Shown one piece after another: positions 45,113 to 55,800 of a DNA stretch of 64,000 nucleotides. This DNA comes from Rhizomys pruinosus (lineage: Eukaryota > Chordata > Mammalia > Rodentia > Spalacidae). The translations under genes were made by a program, and so were the position numbers. The stretch is from assembly GCA_009823505.1 (NCBI GenBank), contig VZQC01006590.1, positions 869,144-933,143 on the forward strand, read 5' to 3'. Position 1 is the stretch's first letter, and the number at the start of each line of letters is the position of its first letter. The notes under the pieces are model-generated. The model was not told where the DNA came from. It did not search any database and saw only the letters and a program-made list of their open reading frames with translations.

Positions 45113-47458
45113 TCATGCATAACCTCCATTTCTGCCACCATGACCACTTTGTTCATGGGCCCATTGAGCAACAATAGGGATAGCTGGAGAAAGAGGCTGA
45201 CTATCCACAGAATGAATCAACCAATCTACTTGATTATTAAACTCGTCCTCTGCTGAGATCACCATTTGATGAGCATTTACATGAGACACAAATATCTTCA
45301 CATCCTTTGACCATTCAGAGAGCTCTAGACACATACTTATTCCCCATATGTCTTTCTCACCAATTTTCCAGTCATGCTCCTTCCAAGTCCCTGACCATCC
45401 ACCCAAATCATTGGCTACAGTCAATGAACCAGTATATAATCGAACCTCTGGCCATTTCTCCTTCCAGGCAAAATGCACAACTATGTGCACTGCCCGAAGT
45501 TCTGCCCACTGTGAAGACTTTCCTTCACCAGTGTCCTTTAGGGTTGTTTCAGAAATTGACTGTAATGCTGTAGCTGTCCACCTCTGGGTGGTGCCTGCAC
45601 AGTGTGCAGAACCATCAGTAAACCAGTCCTTAGTCTTCTCTTCCTCAGTCAACTGATCATAGGGCAAACCCCATGAAGCCATAGGTGCATGCTTAAGCCC
45701 AGGAGACATTGTAACAGGAGTGGGAACCATAGGCATTTGGGCAACTTCTTCATGTAGCTTGCTTGTGCCCTCAGGGCCTGCCCGGGCCCTGTCCCGTATG
45801 TACCACTTCCATTTGACAATGGACTGTTGCTGTGCACGTCCTACTTTATGGTCTGGTGGGTCAGATAACACCCAGCTCATGATGGGCAGCTCAGGTCGCA
45901 TGGTGACTTGGTGGCCCATTGTCAAACGTTCAGTTTCCACTAAGGCCCAATAGCAGGCTAAGAGCTGTCTCTCAAAAGGAGAATAGTTGTTTGCAGATGA
46001 AGGTAGAGCCTTGCTCCAAAATCCCAAGGGCCTCCGCTGTGATTCCCCTATGGGAGCCTGCCACAGACTCCAGACAGCATCTCTATCTGCCACTGATACC
46101 TCAAGCACCATTGGGTCTGCTGGATCATATGGCCCTAGGGGCAGAGCAGCCTGCACCGCAGCCTGGACCTGTTGAAGAGCCTTTTCCTGTTCCAAGCCCC
46201 ACTCAAAGTTTGCTGCCTTACGAGTCACCTGATATATGGGTCGTAGTAACACACCCAGATGAGGAATGTGCTGCCTCCAGAATCCAAAAAGACCCACCAG
46301 ACGTTGTGCTTCTTTCTTGGTGGAGGGAGGGGCCAGGTGCAACAACTTATTCTTTACCTTAGAAGGAATGTCTCTGCATGCTCCACACCACTGAACTCCT
46401 AGAAACTTCACCGAGGTAGATGGCCCTTGAATTTTAGTTGGATTTATTTCCCATCCTCTCATGCGCATATGCTTTACCAACAAGTCTAGGCTAGCTGCTA
46501 CCTCCTGTTCACTGGGTCCAATCAACATAACATCATCAATATAGTGGACCAGTGTGATATTTTGTGGAAGAGTCAGGCGATCAAGATCCCTTCTAACTAA
46601 GTTATGGCACAACGCTGGAGAGTTAACATACCCCTGAGGTAAGACAGTAAAGGTATACTGTTGGCCTTGCCAGCTGAAAGCAAATTGCTTCTGGTGGTCC
46701 TTATGAACCGGTATTGAGAAAAAAGCATTGGCCAGATCAATAGCTGCATACCAGGTACCAGGAGACATATTAATCTGCTCGAGTAAGGACACCACATCTG
46801 GTACAGCGGCTGCAATTGGTGTCACTACTTGGTTGAGTTTTCGATAGTCAACTGTCATTCTCCATGATCCATCTGTCTTTTGCACAGGCCAAATTGGAGA
46901 GTTAAATGGAGATGTGGTAGGAATCACCACCCCTGCATCTTTCAAATCCTTGATAGTGGCATTAATCTCCGCAATCCCTCCAGGGATACGATACTGTTTT
47001 TGGTTCACTATTTTCCCTGGTAGAGGCAACACCAATGGTTTCCATTTGGCCTTTCCAACCATAATAGCCCTCACTCCACAGATCAGGGAACCAATGTGGG
47101 GATTCTGCCAATTTCTAATTATATCTATCCCAATTATACATTCTGGGACTGGGGAAATAACTACGGGATGCGTTCTGGGACCCACTGGGCCCACCGTGAG
47201 TCGGACTTCAGCCAAAACTCCATTTATCACCTGACCTCCATAGGCCCCTACTTTAACCGGAGGGCCACAATGCTTTTTAGGGTCTCCTGGGATCAGTGTC
47301 AACTCAGAACCAGTATCCAATAGGCCTCGAAAAGTCTGATTATTTCCTTTTCCCCAGTGTACAGTTACCCTAGTAAAAGGCCTCAGGTCCCTCTGGGGAA
47401 GGACAGGAGGAAGGCAAACAGCATAACTCTTTGGTATTGTGACAAGGTCCTTCCTCAC
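45113..47458 (-). CDS. pol: ERV-L protease-reverse transcriptase-RNase H (781 codons open)
   Basis: The longest open frame in the window; it starts only seven codons after the gag TGA, in the same frame. In order: an aspartic protease with DTG at residues 48-50 ([13 protein letters not shown]); an RT with Asp241 in [16 protein letters not shown] at 273-276 and YIDD at 306-309; a connection domain; RNase H with Asp615 (TDGSA), Glu653 (QWAELRA) and Asp745; and the start of the integrase zinc finger (His768, His773). The third RNase H acidic position reads Gly677 (LYTGS), so RNase H is probably dead. It ends at a TGA within integrase. No protein product is implied, since the first codon is GTG and translation depends on readthrough. 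Confidence 0.9.
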   Translation of the reverse strand: MRKDLVTIPKSYAVCLPPVLPQRDLRPFTRVTVHWGKGNNQTFRGLLDTGSELTLIPGDPKKHCGPPVKVGAYGGQVINGVLAEVRLTVGPVGPRTHPVVISPVPECIIGIDIIRNWQNPHIGSLICGVRAIMVGKAKWKPLVLPLPGKIVNQKQYRIPGGIAEINATIKDLKDAGVVIPTTSPFNSPIWPVQKTDGSWRMTVDYRKLNQVVTPIAAAVPDVVSLLEQINMSPGTWYAAIDLANAFFSIPVHKDHQKQFAFSWQGQQYTFTVLPQGYVNSPALCHNLVRRDLDRLTLPQNITLVHYIDDVMLIGPSEQEVAASLDLLVKHMRMRGWEINPTKIQGPSTSVKFLGVQWCGACRDIPSKVKNKLLHLAPPSTKKEAQRLVGLFGFWRQHIPHLGVLLRPIYQVTRKAANFEWGLEQEKALQQVQAAVQAALPLGPYDPADPMVLEVSVADRDAVWSLWQAPIGESQRRPLGFWSKALPSSANNYSPFERQLLACYWALVETERLTMGHQVTMRPELPIMSWVLSDPPDHKVGRAQQQSIVKWKWYIRDRARAGPEGTSKLHEEVAQMPMVPTPVTMSPGLKHAPMASWGLPYDQLTEEEKTKDWFTDGSAHCAGTTQRWTATALQSISETTLKDTGEGKSSQWAELRAVHIVVHFAWKEKWPEVRLYTGSLTVANDLGGWSGTWKEHDWKIGEKDIWGISMCLELSEWSKDVKIFVSHVNAHQMVISAEDEFNNQVDWLIHSVDSQPLSPAIPIVAQWAHEQSGHGGRNGGYA

Positions 47459-47476
47459 TGGAACCCGGCCACCCCT

Positions 47477-48727
47477 TCATTCAAGGGGTTCTGGGTCTGT
47501 GAACTGTCTCAAGTCTGGAAACCGGTCAACTGGGCGGGATTCGCTACTCCTAAAATCAAATGTTGACTTCCTGTCATTCGTTCTAGAGCTTTTCTGCTTA
47601 TACAGATCAAATAAAAACTTAGTAGGCTTCTTATGTATTTGGTTCCTGGGAACACCATGATTAATTAGCCAGTTCCAAAGATCATTTCGGGTCATGCCAT
47701 TATAGGTATTGTTTTGCCTTTGCCACCCATTATGATAATTACTGTAACTACGCTCATCTGGCCTTCTGCGATTCAGTGCTGCCACCTGACGCCTACCCTG
47801 AGGTCCTGTTAGACCTACTACGTGTACATTTAATTTATGCAAGCGAGCCACAACTTCTCTAACTGTAAGATCTGGCATAAGAAATAGAGCAAAAACAAAG
47901 CTCTTCAAATGTTCTGGTGTCTCTCTCAGTACTTTCCATCTTATAAATTCAGTGAATGGCATGTCCTCTGGGTCCTCATATTGTGGAGAATGTGGTTTTA
48001 CACTTCGAATCCACTCGAGCATGCCCATCTGCCTGACCCTCACAATCCCTTCATCAATACTAAGCCAAGGAATATCAGGCATCTCTAACTCGCTGTTAGT
48101 AGGCCATGTTTTAATAAATACATCAGCCAACCATTCAAATAAACTTTTAACACCTTTTTTAACTGCTCGAGCTTCCATGTTAAACCTAGAATCTCTACTC
48201 AGTGGGCTCATATCGATAAACTCAGTATGATCCAATTTTATATTCCTTCCACCATTATCCCACACCCTTAAAATCCATTCCCACACATATTCCTTAGGCT
48301 TCTGCCGGAATGAATCAGCAAACTCATTAATTTCTTTAGTAGTATATCGCACCTCCTCGTGGACCACACTTTCTATCTCACCTTGAGGGGCTTGCTTAGA
48401 CTTCAATCTGGTTATAGGTCTAGAGGCAACAATTGTTGGGCCCTGAGGGACATTAGCTCCCACTGGGAGGGGGGGATTAGTTTCCTCAGGCAAGGGTGGG
48501 GAGGAGGGATCTGCAGGGTGTGGATTCTCTGCTGAGGGTGGGGAGATTAATTCCTCAGATAAAGAAAATCCCTCAGAATCCGAGGGTTCAAAATCCTCAT
48601 CATCATGGTTCTCCCACACATCTCCATCCCAAGTTTCAGGGTTCCACCCTTTCCCCACCAGTGCTCTCACTTTAACTGCTGACACTCTTCGTGGCTGGGA
48701 ATTAAATTTGCATTGTAAATCAGCCAA
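47477..48727 (-). pseudogene. gag: ERV-L gag, main part, ends in TGA
   Basis: 416 open codons. The apparent first codon is TTG, so this is a continuation of the upstream gag frame and not a new start. It has an acidic, proline-rich region (about residues 30-100), a helical capsid-like region (about 125-310) and a basic Arg/Asn-rich tail (RRQVAALNRRRPDERSYSNY). No CCHC zinc knuckle is visible. It stops at TGA (47479-47477). The same frame continues into protease seven codons later, so Gag-Pol would need stop-codon readthrough. Confidence 0.85.
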
Positions 48728-48729
48728 AC

Positions 48730-49164
48730 TTATAATAGGGCTCCAGCTTGATTTTCTGCTGCTTTAGCTCTTTGGCTGCTGGAAAGAAGATGCTCTTCCA
48801 GAGCACACTTGGAAACTTTTAAACTGTTGTTTCGAATCTGGAGCTGGTCAGTTTTATCACTGAGCTCCTTATTTTCCTCTATCACTTTATCCAGAGATGC
48901 TAGGAGCAACCAGGCAATATCATTATTTTCCTTATTTTTCTGCAATTTCTCAAACGTTTTATATATAGAGTCACTAAATTTCTTGCTTCTCACAAGAGCC
49001 AAGTTAGGTGAGTCAAATGGATCTATTTTCATAATTACATCAAATAGTCTGCACCAAGGATTATCATTCCTCTTCATGCCACCAGCAGAGCCATCACTAA
49101 CTCTAGGCTTCATTGGGTTGGAAAGCTGGCTCCAGAAATTACCTTGCCCACTAAAGAAATTCAT
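48730..49164 (-). pseudogene. gag: ERV-L gag, N-terminal part (frameshifted)
   Basis: The ATG at 49164 lies only about 22 nt after the primer site, as expected for a short-leader ERV-L. The 144-codon frame has a polar N-terminus, a segment around residues 45-60 rich in D/P/F, and a heptad-like, E/K/L/N-rich coiled-coil candidate at about residues 75-135. It ends at TAA (48732-48730), and the gag reading continues in another frame from about 48740. A single small indel there therefore separates the N-terminal and main parts of Gag, the particle-forming structural protein. Confidence 0.8.
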
Positions 49165-49185
49165 CCTTTCAATTCTGTTTCTCTA

Positions 49186-49203
49186 GAACCATTTCTGGTA
49201 CCA
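49186..49203 (-). promoter_or_regulatory. Primer-binding site, tRNA-Leu-like
   Basis: The minus strand reads TGGTACCAGAAATGGTTC, five bases inside the 5' LTR. The first nine bases fit the 3' end of tRNA-Leu, the primer that gives ERV-L its name; later bases diverge. Confidence 0.75.
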
Positions 49204-49208
49204 AAATC

Positions 49209-49680
49209 TGTATTAGTCAGGGTTCTCTAAAGAAACAGGAGTAACAGGATGAATATATAGCTATATACAATTTATTGATTTGCTCACATGACAGAGTTCA
49301 AGTATTCCAACAGTAGCCACGCCGCACTGGAGAGGCTGAGAATCCAGGGAACTGCTCAGTCTGCAAGGCTGGATGTCTCAGTACTCCCAATCTGGTGCTG
49401 AAGGCCCAATGGATTCCAGGAGATCTGTCAGTCTCTGGACACACTGGGATCCAAAGGGTTGATCACAGCAGCAAGACAAACTCACCAGTGAGACAGAGGC
49501 AAGCTGCAGGAAAAAAGGGACCAGCTCCCTCTGCCATGGCCTTTAATACTGCCTGCTGGCAGAAGGTAATGCCCACATTTGGGGTGGGACATCCGGGTTG
49601 AGGTAGTCTAATCTGAAGATCCTTTTTCTCATATTTGTTCCTTAGTCCAGTAAAGTTGACGCCCAGGATTAATCATCACA
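49209..49680 (-). mobile_element. 5' LTR of ERV-L
   Basis: 472 bp. On the minus strand it begins TGTGATGATTAATCC and ends CCTGACTAATACA. The TATA position reads TATTAAA (complement of 49542-49548), weaker than in the 3' LTR. AATAAA is present (complement of 49271-49276). Confidence 0.93.
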
Positions 49681-49935
49681 GGGGGGCAGAACAATTCCCT
49701 GCACGGGCTGTGTAAGAGAGAGCCAGGGGCCTGGTTTCCCCTGTGCTTCCTTGGTAGAGAGTGGCTTTGTTGTTCAGAGGTGGAAAAGCAAGCAGGGCTG
49801 ACTTCCTGTTCCTGCTTGAGCTCCTGCCTTGATTCCCCTCAATCATGACTGTAACCACGAGATGAAATAAACCCGTAATTCCCCTAAATTGCTTTTGGTC
49901 ATTATGTTTTATCATAGCAACAGAGAGCAAACTAG
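49681..49935 (+). mobile_element. Right half of the older LTR split by the ERV-L
   Basis: Continues the 42985-43135 LTR: CTGTGTAAGAGAGAGCCAG, TTCCTGCTTGAGCTCCTGCC, ATGACTGTAACCACGAGATG, AAATAAACCC, TATGTTTTATCATAGCAACA and CAAACTAGAAATAGA. The last block matches the 3' end of the 189-593 LTR. Confidence 0.7.
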
Positions 49936-50533
49936 AAATAGAGCCTTCAAAAACATACAGGACAGACTAACTTAAGAAAACCTAGTATTATATCAGCTTT
50001 AAATTGCCGTTACTAGTAGAACATCTTCTCAAGCATTGAAATGAGTATTATATACCAATATAATTTAATGTATTTAAGTCTCCAGAAACTGACTATTCAT
50101 ACATGTTTGAGTTCTGGAAAGGGAAAATGGTTTTGTTAAATGATGTTGAAAATTAGTTCATTTCAGTGGTAATAAAAGTGATGGCCTGTAAGATTTAAAA
50201 TATATGAATAAAGGGAAAACAAATCTTTGTATTACCAAATGTCTTGTTTAATTGAATTAAACAAATAAAAGTGTAATTGGTGCATATTTTAAAATAAAAC
50301 ATATCATTAGTATGTGCTGTGGTCATTCAAAATTGCTATTTCTATTGTGCAGATTTGTTGTAACTTTTTGGTAACAATTTGACTTCACTGAAGGGAGCAG
50401 TAACCCCTTTGAAACACATCTATGAATAATAAGTTGCTGTTTTTATTTGCTTAGAAATCAAAAACTGAAAAGACAGTGGTCTGGATGGAATATTTTGATG
50501 TTAGTGCAGTGTCTGTTATGTGTATATTTTCAG
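49936..50533. other. Unique AT-rich DNA upstream of a candidate exon
   Basis: No repeat recognised. It may be intronic if the exon call at 50534 is right. Confidence 0.4.
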
Positions 50534-50674
50534 AACAAAGAGAAAGGAAAGATGGATAAAGACACCAGAGAAAATATAATCAGACCGACAGCAAATGCAA
50601 TATTTACTGGATCTCCTCATCTGATAACAGCACTGGAAGAAACTAGTTTCAAATATGTTAAATTTTCAGATTGA
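50534..50674 (+). CDS. Candidate 3'-terminal coding exon of an unknown host gene
   Basis: A TATATTTTCAG acceptor-like sequence ends at 50533. From the next base, 46 codons are open in phase 0 and end at TGA 50672-50674 (NKEKGKMDKDTRENIIRPTA ... FKYVKFSD). The surrounding DNA is not a recognised repeat, and the peptide has normal, non-repetitive composition. I do not recognise the protein. No canonical AATAAA follows within 200 bp, and no upstream exon is visible, so it may be chance. Confidence 0.25.
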   Translation, partial: NKEKGKMDKDTRENIIRPTANAIFTGSPHLITALEETSFKYVKFSD

Positions 50675-51992
50675 GAACCTTTCATAAAGTAGATATTCAA
50701 ATGTCTATAATTCTAGAAGATTGTATATTAAGTAAATATCACTGTGCTTAATTACAGCCCTATACAGTTATACTGTTTTGTAAATTCTAATAATATTTCC
50801 AGTCTACTAAGATTGTGTTTTCACAAAAATGTGGAGCTGCTTTGTTTTGTAAGTCAAATAATGAAATGGTTTTCTTCTGTTTTGTAAACTAATATGGTTC
50901 CCACAGGTGAGCAGGAGCTTCAATCCCACTTCATGAGCTGGAGGTAAGATCCACTCCTATAAGCTGGAGATGAAGTGCCCTTGTGGGAGTCTGGAGCTGT
51001 GGTCTCTTCTCTGAGCAGGAGCTCCAGTCTCCTCACATGAGTTCCACATCCCTCTGGTAGCCCCAGTGTGAAGCAGAGTAAAGCATGGAGGACTTTCTTA
51101 TCAGTTTCAGTCCTCTCTGAATGACTACTTTCCTCACTGCCCTCTCCCCTGAGGTCCCAATTGTGCATTGCAGAGTCTTTGCCCCTTATGCTGGAGATGG
51201 GGGGGCAGTTATTTGCAGATTCTGGCCTTGGAAGGACTGATTCTCTGGAACAGACCACCTACATCCCCCTGTGTTCCTCACTCCACATGTGGTCCTGGAT
51301 AGCGAGACTTTGATGTTGGAACTATCCCATTATCAGGCACCAAGAGGTTTTCCATTACTCATAGCCACAGTGTGCCTTCACATATGCCCTAACTGAAATC
51401 ACAGTAAGAAATAAAAAGAAAGAAATAGAAAGTACTCTAGTAACCAAAAATATGTAATTATATTTTGGAATATAATTAAAAGTTTCTATGTCTATTATAA
51501 TTTTGTTTGCTGAGAAAACTGAACTACCAAGCTTCAACAATAATGTGAAATTTCTCATTGTTCCAATAATGAGAGTTACCATTCAGTCCCTTTCCAAAAT
51601 TTCCAACCCATACAAAGTTTTTCAATTTAATCATGTTACTTCTTAAAGAGAGCAATGCTATTGAAATATTTTTAAGTTAAAAAAATAGATTTTGATAGGT
51701 GGGTGTTTTATCTCATATTAACTTATATCTCAAATTATTTTATTTATTAAATGAGTAAATATCACAACAATTGAAGATTTATAAGACTTTATTGGATGAA
51801 AATAATTATACTGTACAAAATTATCTACAATATTCATTGAATTTTCCTGAAGATTCACTGATTAACTTTAATACACACTAAAATTTTCGTACACATGAAA
51901 ATTTTATATGAATTCTACTGAAAATTCCCTAATCTCCTTAAAGAAAAGTTGACCTGTGTAAAAATAAACAAAATTTTTTTTTACACCTTAGC
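50675..51992. other. No gene recognised; duplicated 35-bp motif at 50906 and 51012
   Basis: 50880-51320 is GC-richer and contains two related blocks (GAGCAGGAGCTTCAATCCCA and GAGCAGGAGCTCCAGTCTCC) that suggest an old tandem or LTR remnant. The remainder is AT-rich. Confidence 0.4.
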
Positions 51993-52039
51993 CTTTGACA
52001 ATAGAACAATCCTCATCTAGGATTGTTCTATTGTCAAAG
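51993..52039. repeat. Perfect 21-bp inverted repeat with 5-nt loop
   Basis: Left arm 51993-52013 starts CTTTGACAATAG; right arm 52019-52039 is its exact reverse complement; the loop is CATCT. There is no mismatch in 21 pairs. It would form a strong hairpin in single-stranded DNA or RNA. It belongs to no repeat I recognise. Confidence 0.97.
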
Positions 52040-52116
52040 CACTTACTCTAAAAGTTCCTGTGTGATAGATGTAGAAGGTGAATCAACTGAACACTATTCA
52101 AATATACAGATATACA

Positions 52117-52355
52117 GGGGCTGGAGAGATGGCCTAGCGGTTAAGAGCGCTGACCGCTCTTACAGAGGACCTGGGTTCTATCCCCAGCACCCACATGGCA
52201 GCTGAGAACCGTCTTAACTCCAGTTCCAGGGGAACCAACACCCTCTTCTGACCTCCGTGGCATTGCACGACATGAGTGCACAAACCTACATGCAGACAGT
52301 ACATTCATACATATACAAATATAAATAAAATTAAAACAACAACAACAACAACAAC
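52117..52355 (+). mobile_element. B2 SINE with (CAA)n tail
   Basis: The 16-bp target duplication AAATATACAGATATAC is perfect (52100-52115 and 52356-52371). The A box TGGCCTAGCGG is intact; the B box has one change (GGTTCTATCCC). The tail has become (ACA)n. Confidence 0.95.
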
Positions 52356-52371
52356 AAATATACAGATATAC

Positions 52372-53289
52372 GGCCATGCCTGCCTGCTACAGCATTGTTG
52401 TATTAAACCCAGAACATTCACCAGGACCCTGCACAGACAGAACTTAGGAAAACAGAACCATAGCTGTGACTCTTGAGGTGACAGTCTGCTAATTAAAACC
52501 ATTCACTCTGATTTAAAGTTGATTCATGCACATGCATTTACTGGAAAAACTGGCTTTTCAAAAGATTATCTGACAAATAGAAAATGTCTAATAATAAACC
52601 TTGCAAAACACATACAACCATACACACTGGGCAGTAAGGGTGGTGGAGGCTGCAGAGGCTATAGCATCCAGGGACTTCCCCAGAAGCCTCCATTTCTAGA
52701 TCACATTAAAATGCCATTATACTAGAATTAATAATAAAGCATTTTATTCTTGAAAATTGCTAATGATTTAGAACTTTGTTCTCCAACAAAAACAAGAAAA
52801 AGTGATAAAAATATCAAGTGACTGTTTTGGTAATAGGTTTGATTTAACAAATTTATACCATACATATATTGTGAATATATTGTTATTGCAAAACACATTT
52901 CCTATTATACGATGCATATAATTTTTCTGAATTATAATTTAAAAATGAAATTTAAAAGAATACAATATGAAAAGTATCATCAAAAGTGATCCTTGGACTA
53001 TATTCATCTATTTAATTTTCTAGTAGATTACTTCAGTAGAAACATAATTAGAAAAATAAGAGAGAATATTCCAAATTTTATTTTCATTTACAAACAGCAA
53101 AGAAGTTTAAAGAGAAGGAGAATTGGGGGGAAAGTTTGGGACCTGGTATCTACAGACAGCACAGTATAGCAAAGATCAGGAAAATGTATTAGAATGATCA
53201 CCTAACCAACCAATGAAACAGACAGTCCGACCCAGCAGAGAGACAACTGATGCAGACACGGTTAGATCAGCACACTGAACACTGATGCA
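52372..53289. other. No gene or repeat recognised
   Basis: AT-rich, unique-looking sequence. Confidence 0.4.
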
Positions 53290-53400
53290 GACATAGACAG
53301 TCCTCCCCTGCCAGATTTCACATCCTCTGTCATTATAGTAAGGCCTACTCTGTCAAGTTTCGGTCCCCAAATGCTCTTCAGAATGCATCTATGCATTTAC
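53290..53400 (-). mobile_element. Old L1 (Lx-like) 3' UTR scrap, minus strand
   Basis: CCTCTGTCATTATAGTAAGG and CCTACTCTGTCAAGTTT match the homologous part of 39400-39470. Confidence 0.55.
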
Positions 53401-53449
53401 CCACTGTAGCCTTGTTAACCTATCCAGAATCACACTCCTAAAGAAAATC

Positions 53450-55104
53450 TCTCTCCTGGCCCAGATAGTTGTGCCCAAGGCTGTTGGTGCTTTCTGAGCA
53501 GCTAAGGAAAAGTTGGGGGGAGGGGGACTTAGGGGCCCCCAAGAGTGTTAGGGAGGACCAGAGGTGGCCTGAGGGCACTTGGATCCTTCCTGATTGCAAT
53601 TCAGTGCTACAGACATGACCTGATGGTGTTGGGACTCACTGGACCCAGGCACAGACCTTGAAGGGGACCAGTGGGCAGACCACGGGTGACATGTGGTGGT
53701 TCTGTGAGTACATCTCATTGGGCAGGTGACTGGGGCTTGCCATACTTTTTCGAGGAGGACTCTGGGTGTACAGCAGCAGAGGTGTTGTGACCTTCCAGCC
53801 CACAGGGCTGGGTGCACCTGGGGCCCTCAGGGTATGGGTTCTGCAAGCCTGGGGGCTTTGGGCCTTCTTGGGAGTTGCATAGCTCACCATTGGATTATCT
53901 ATTTACTGATTGGGTGAGGGGTGATGGTCCTTCCAGTGCTAGGATAGAAGTGAGACTTTGGAGCCTAATCCAGCCACACCTGCACACCAATTAAGAACTC
54001 AAGAAAATCACCTGAAGAATGTAATCAATATCAGTCTTAAACTCAACAAAGAAACACCCAAGCTTCACATTAGAACCACAACCAACAAAAGCAATCCAAA
54101 TGCCTAAAACTAAATGAAAAAACAATAATATAAAAAACTCAAGTGGACCTCTACCAAATACTAATTACCATATTGAAGAACCCTATACTGAAGACTCCTT
54201 AGATATAACTCAGGATATAGATCTTAAAAGAACAATTATAAACATGATTAGAGAAATTAAGGAGTTGAAGCAATTTTTAATTTAATTTTTAATTTAATTT
54301 ATTATTTTATGTGTATGAGTGTACTGATTGCACGTAGGTCGGTGCACCCTTGTCGTGCAATCCTGCAGAGGTCAGAAGAGGGTGTCGGATTTCCCTGGAA
54401 CTGGAGTTAAAGATGGTTCTCAGCCACCATGTGGGTGCTGGGAATCGAACCCAGGTCCTCTGTAAGAGCAGTAGGTGCTATTAACTGCTGAGTCATCTCT
54501 CCAGCCCCATGAGTTGAAGCAATTTAAAGAGTATATAAACAAAGAGTCAGGGACCCAAAAGAAGATTGGGATAAATTAAAAGAGGACATTGATAAATTGC
54601 AGAAGGAAATTACAAAATATCTAGAAACAGTGAAGAAAATTCAAGTTGAATTGAAAAAAGAAATGCAACATGCACAATCCACTTGGAAAGGATGGGAGTT
54701 TCAATAACAGAATGGATGAAGTAGAAAATAGAATATCAATGCTAGAAGACAGAACGGAAGAACTGAATTGATCAAGTAAAGATAATGAAAAAAAAAACTT
54801 TTTAAAAAACACACGGATGGAATAACCAGGAACTGTAGGACACTGGGAAAAGGCCAAATTTATGTATCATAGGGTTAGAAGAGGAAGAAGATGCACAGGA
54901 TAATAGTATTGCACAGATTTTCAACAGAACTGTAGAGGAAAATATTCCCAAATTAATGAAAGAGATACCTGCACAAAAACAAGAGGCATAAAGAACACCA
55001 AATAGACAGAACCAGAAAAGAAATTTCCCATGCTATGTCATAGTAAAAGCACTAGATATTCAAAGCAAAGAGAAGATACTGAGAGTGGGAAAAGAAAACA
55101 TGTC
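53450..55104 (+). mobile_element. LINE-1 5' UTR and ORF1, degenerate
   Basis: 53450-53990 is GC-rich, as in L1 5' UTRs. ORF1 begins near ATG 54100 but meets TGA after five codons. The following coiled-coil-like coding region (AGAGGACATTGATAAATTGC, GACAGAACGGAAGAACTG) and the start of the RNA-binding region are readable to about 55100 with further stops. ORF1 normally makes the L1 RNA-binding trimer. A B2 splits it at 54277, and another L1 (55105) cuts it off. Confidence 0.75.
54277..54510 (-). mobile_element. B2 SINE, minus strand, in L1 ORF1
   Basis: The 15-bp target duplication GAGTTGAAGCAATTT is perfect (54262-54276 and 54511-54525). The minus-strand B box GGTTCGATTCC is intact. Confidence 0.95.
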
Positions 55105-55800
55105 ACTTATTTTTTTTTAATTAGTTTTTATTGATGCTTTGTGCATTTCATACATTTTTTCCAATTCAGTTCAGGCTTATTTCCCTTTCCCTCCCCCCCC
55201 ACCCCATCCCAGATCATGCATTCTGCCATAACTGTCCTGCATCTTTCTCTCAGTTTTTTTTTTCATTTTTAGCTATAAGTGATAATCCATGAGTACAAGC
55301 ATCCTTCATGCAAAACCTATCTGCAGGCTGTTGTGCCCAAACACCTACAGCCCCACCATCCAGTGGGGGGTGACAGGTTGTTTGTTCAATCAAGTTGATC
55401 AAATGAGTGTCCAGACTACATTGCTGTAGTTTCACCATTCACCCCAATCGCAGCCCTTACATTCTACCACGCCCCCTCTTCCGCAGGTTGTTCCCTAGGC
55501 TTAGAAAAGGGGCACAGGTGGATGAGAGGTAAAACAGTCCACTCTCTCTGGAGCTGTTGACTTGGACTCTGGTCAATTCTGGCTGTTTCCTTTCATGGGC
55601 TGACAGTTTGTCCAGGAATAACCTTTCGATCCTACTAATGAAGAACAAGCAATTAGATATATAGGTATTTAAGCAGCACTAATAGTTATGGTAGGTTACT
55701 TTAGCATAGACACATGTTTGGATATGTTAATCCATGAATTACAATTTTCCCCCCTGTTAAATATGACAGGGTCTTACTGTGGCTTATAACATCTCTTTCC
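55105..55800 (-). mobile_element. 5'-truncated L1: distal 3' UTR only, minus strand
   Basis: A T-run at about 55111-55120 (the complement of a poly(A) tail), then GTGCATTTCATACA, a C-rich tract at 55191-55206 and the same 700-bp block as 16480-17240 reversed. It lies directly beside the next L1, which starts with the same block. Confidence 0.8.

Larger units (their letters stand above)
43136..49680 (-). mobile_element. ERV-L (class III) provirus, nearly complete, defective
   Basis: A 6.5-kb provirus on the minus strand with LTRs at both ends (about 470 bp each). The perfect 5-bp target duplication GGGGG lies at 43131-43135 and 49681-49685. Minus-strand order: 5' LTR, tRNA-Leu-like primer site, gag, protease, reverse transcriptase, RNase H, integrase, dUTPase, noncoding stretch, polypurine tract, 3' LTR. 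There is no env, and a dUTPase after integrase is the ERV-L hallmark. It is broken by a gag frameshift and several stops and shifts in integrase. By eye the LTRs differ at about 45-50 of 470 positions (about 10%). Confidence 0.93.

Noticed and set aside
53548..53890. Overlapping minus-strand frames of 84-89 codons
   Set aside because: They lie in the GC-rich L1 5' UTR, where stop codons are rare in all frames.
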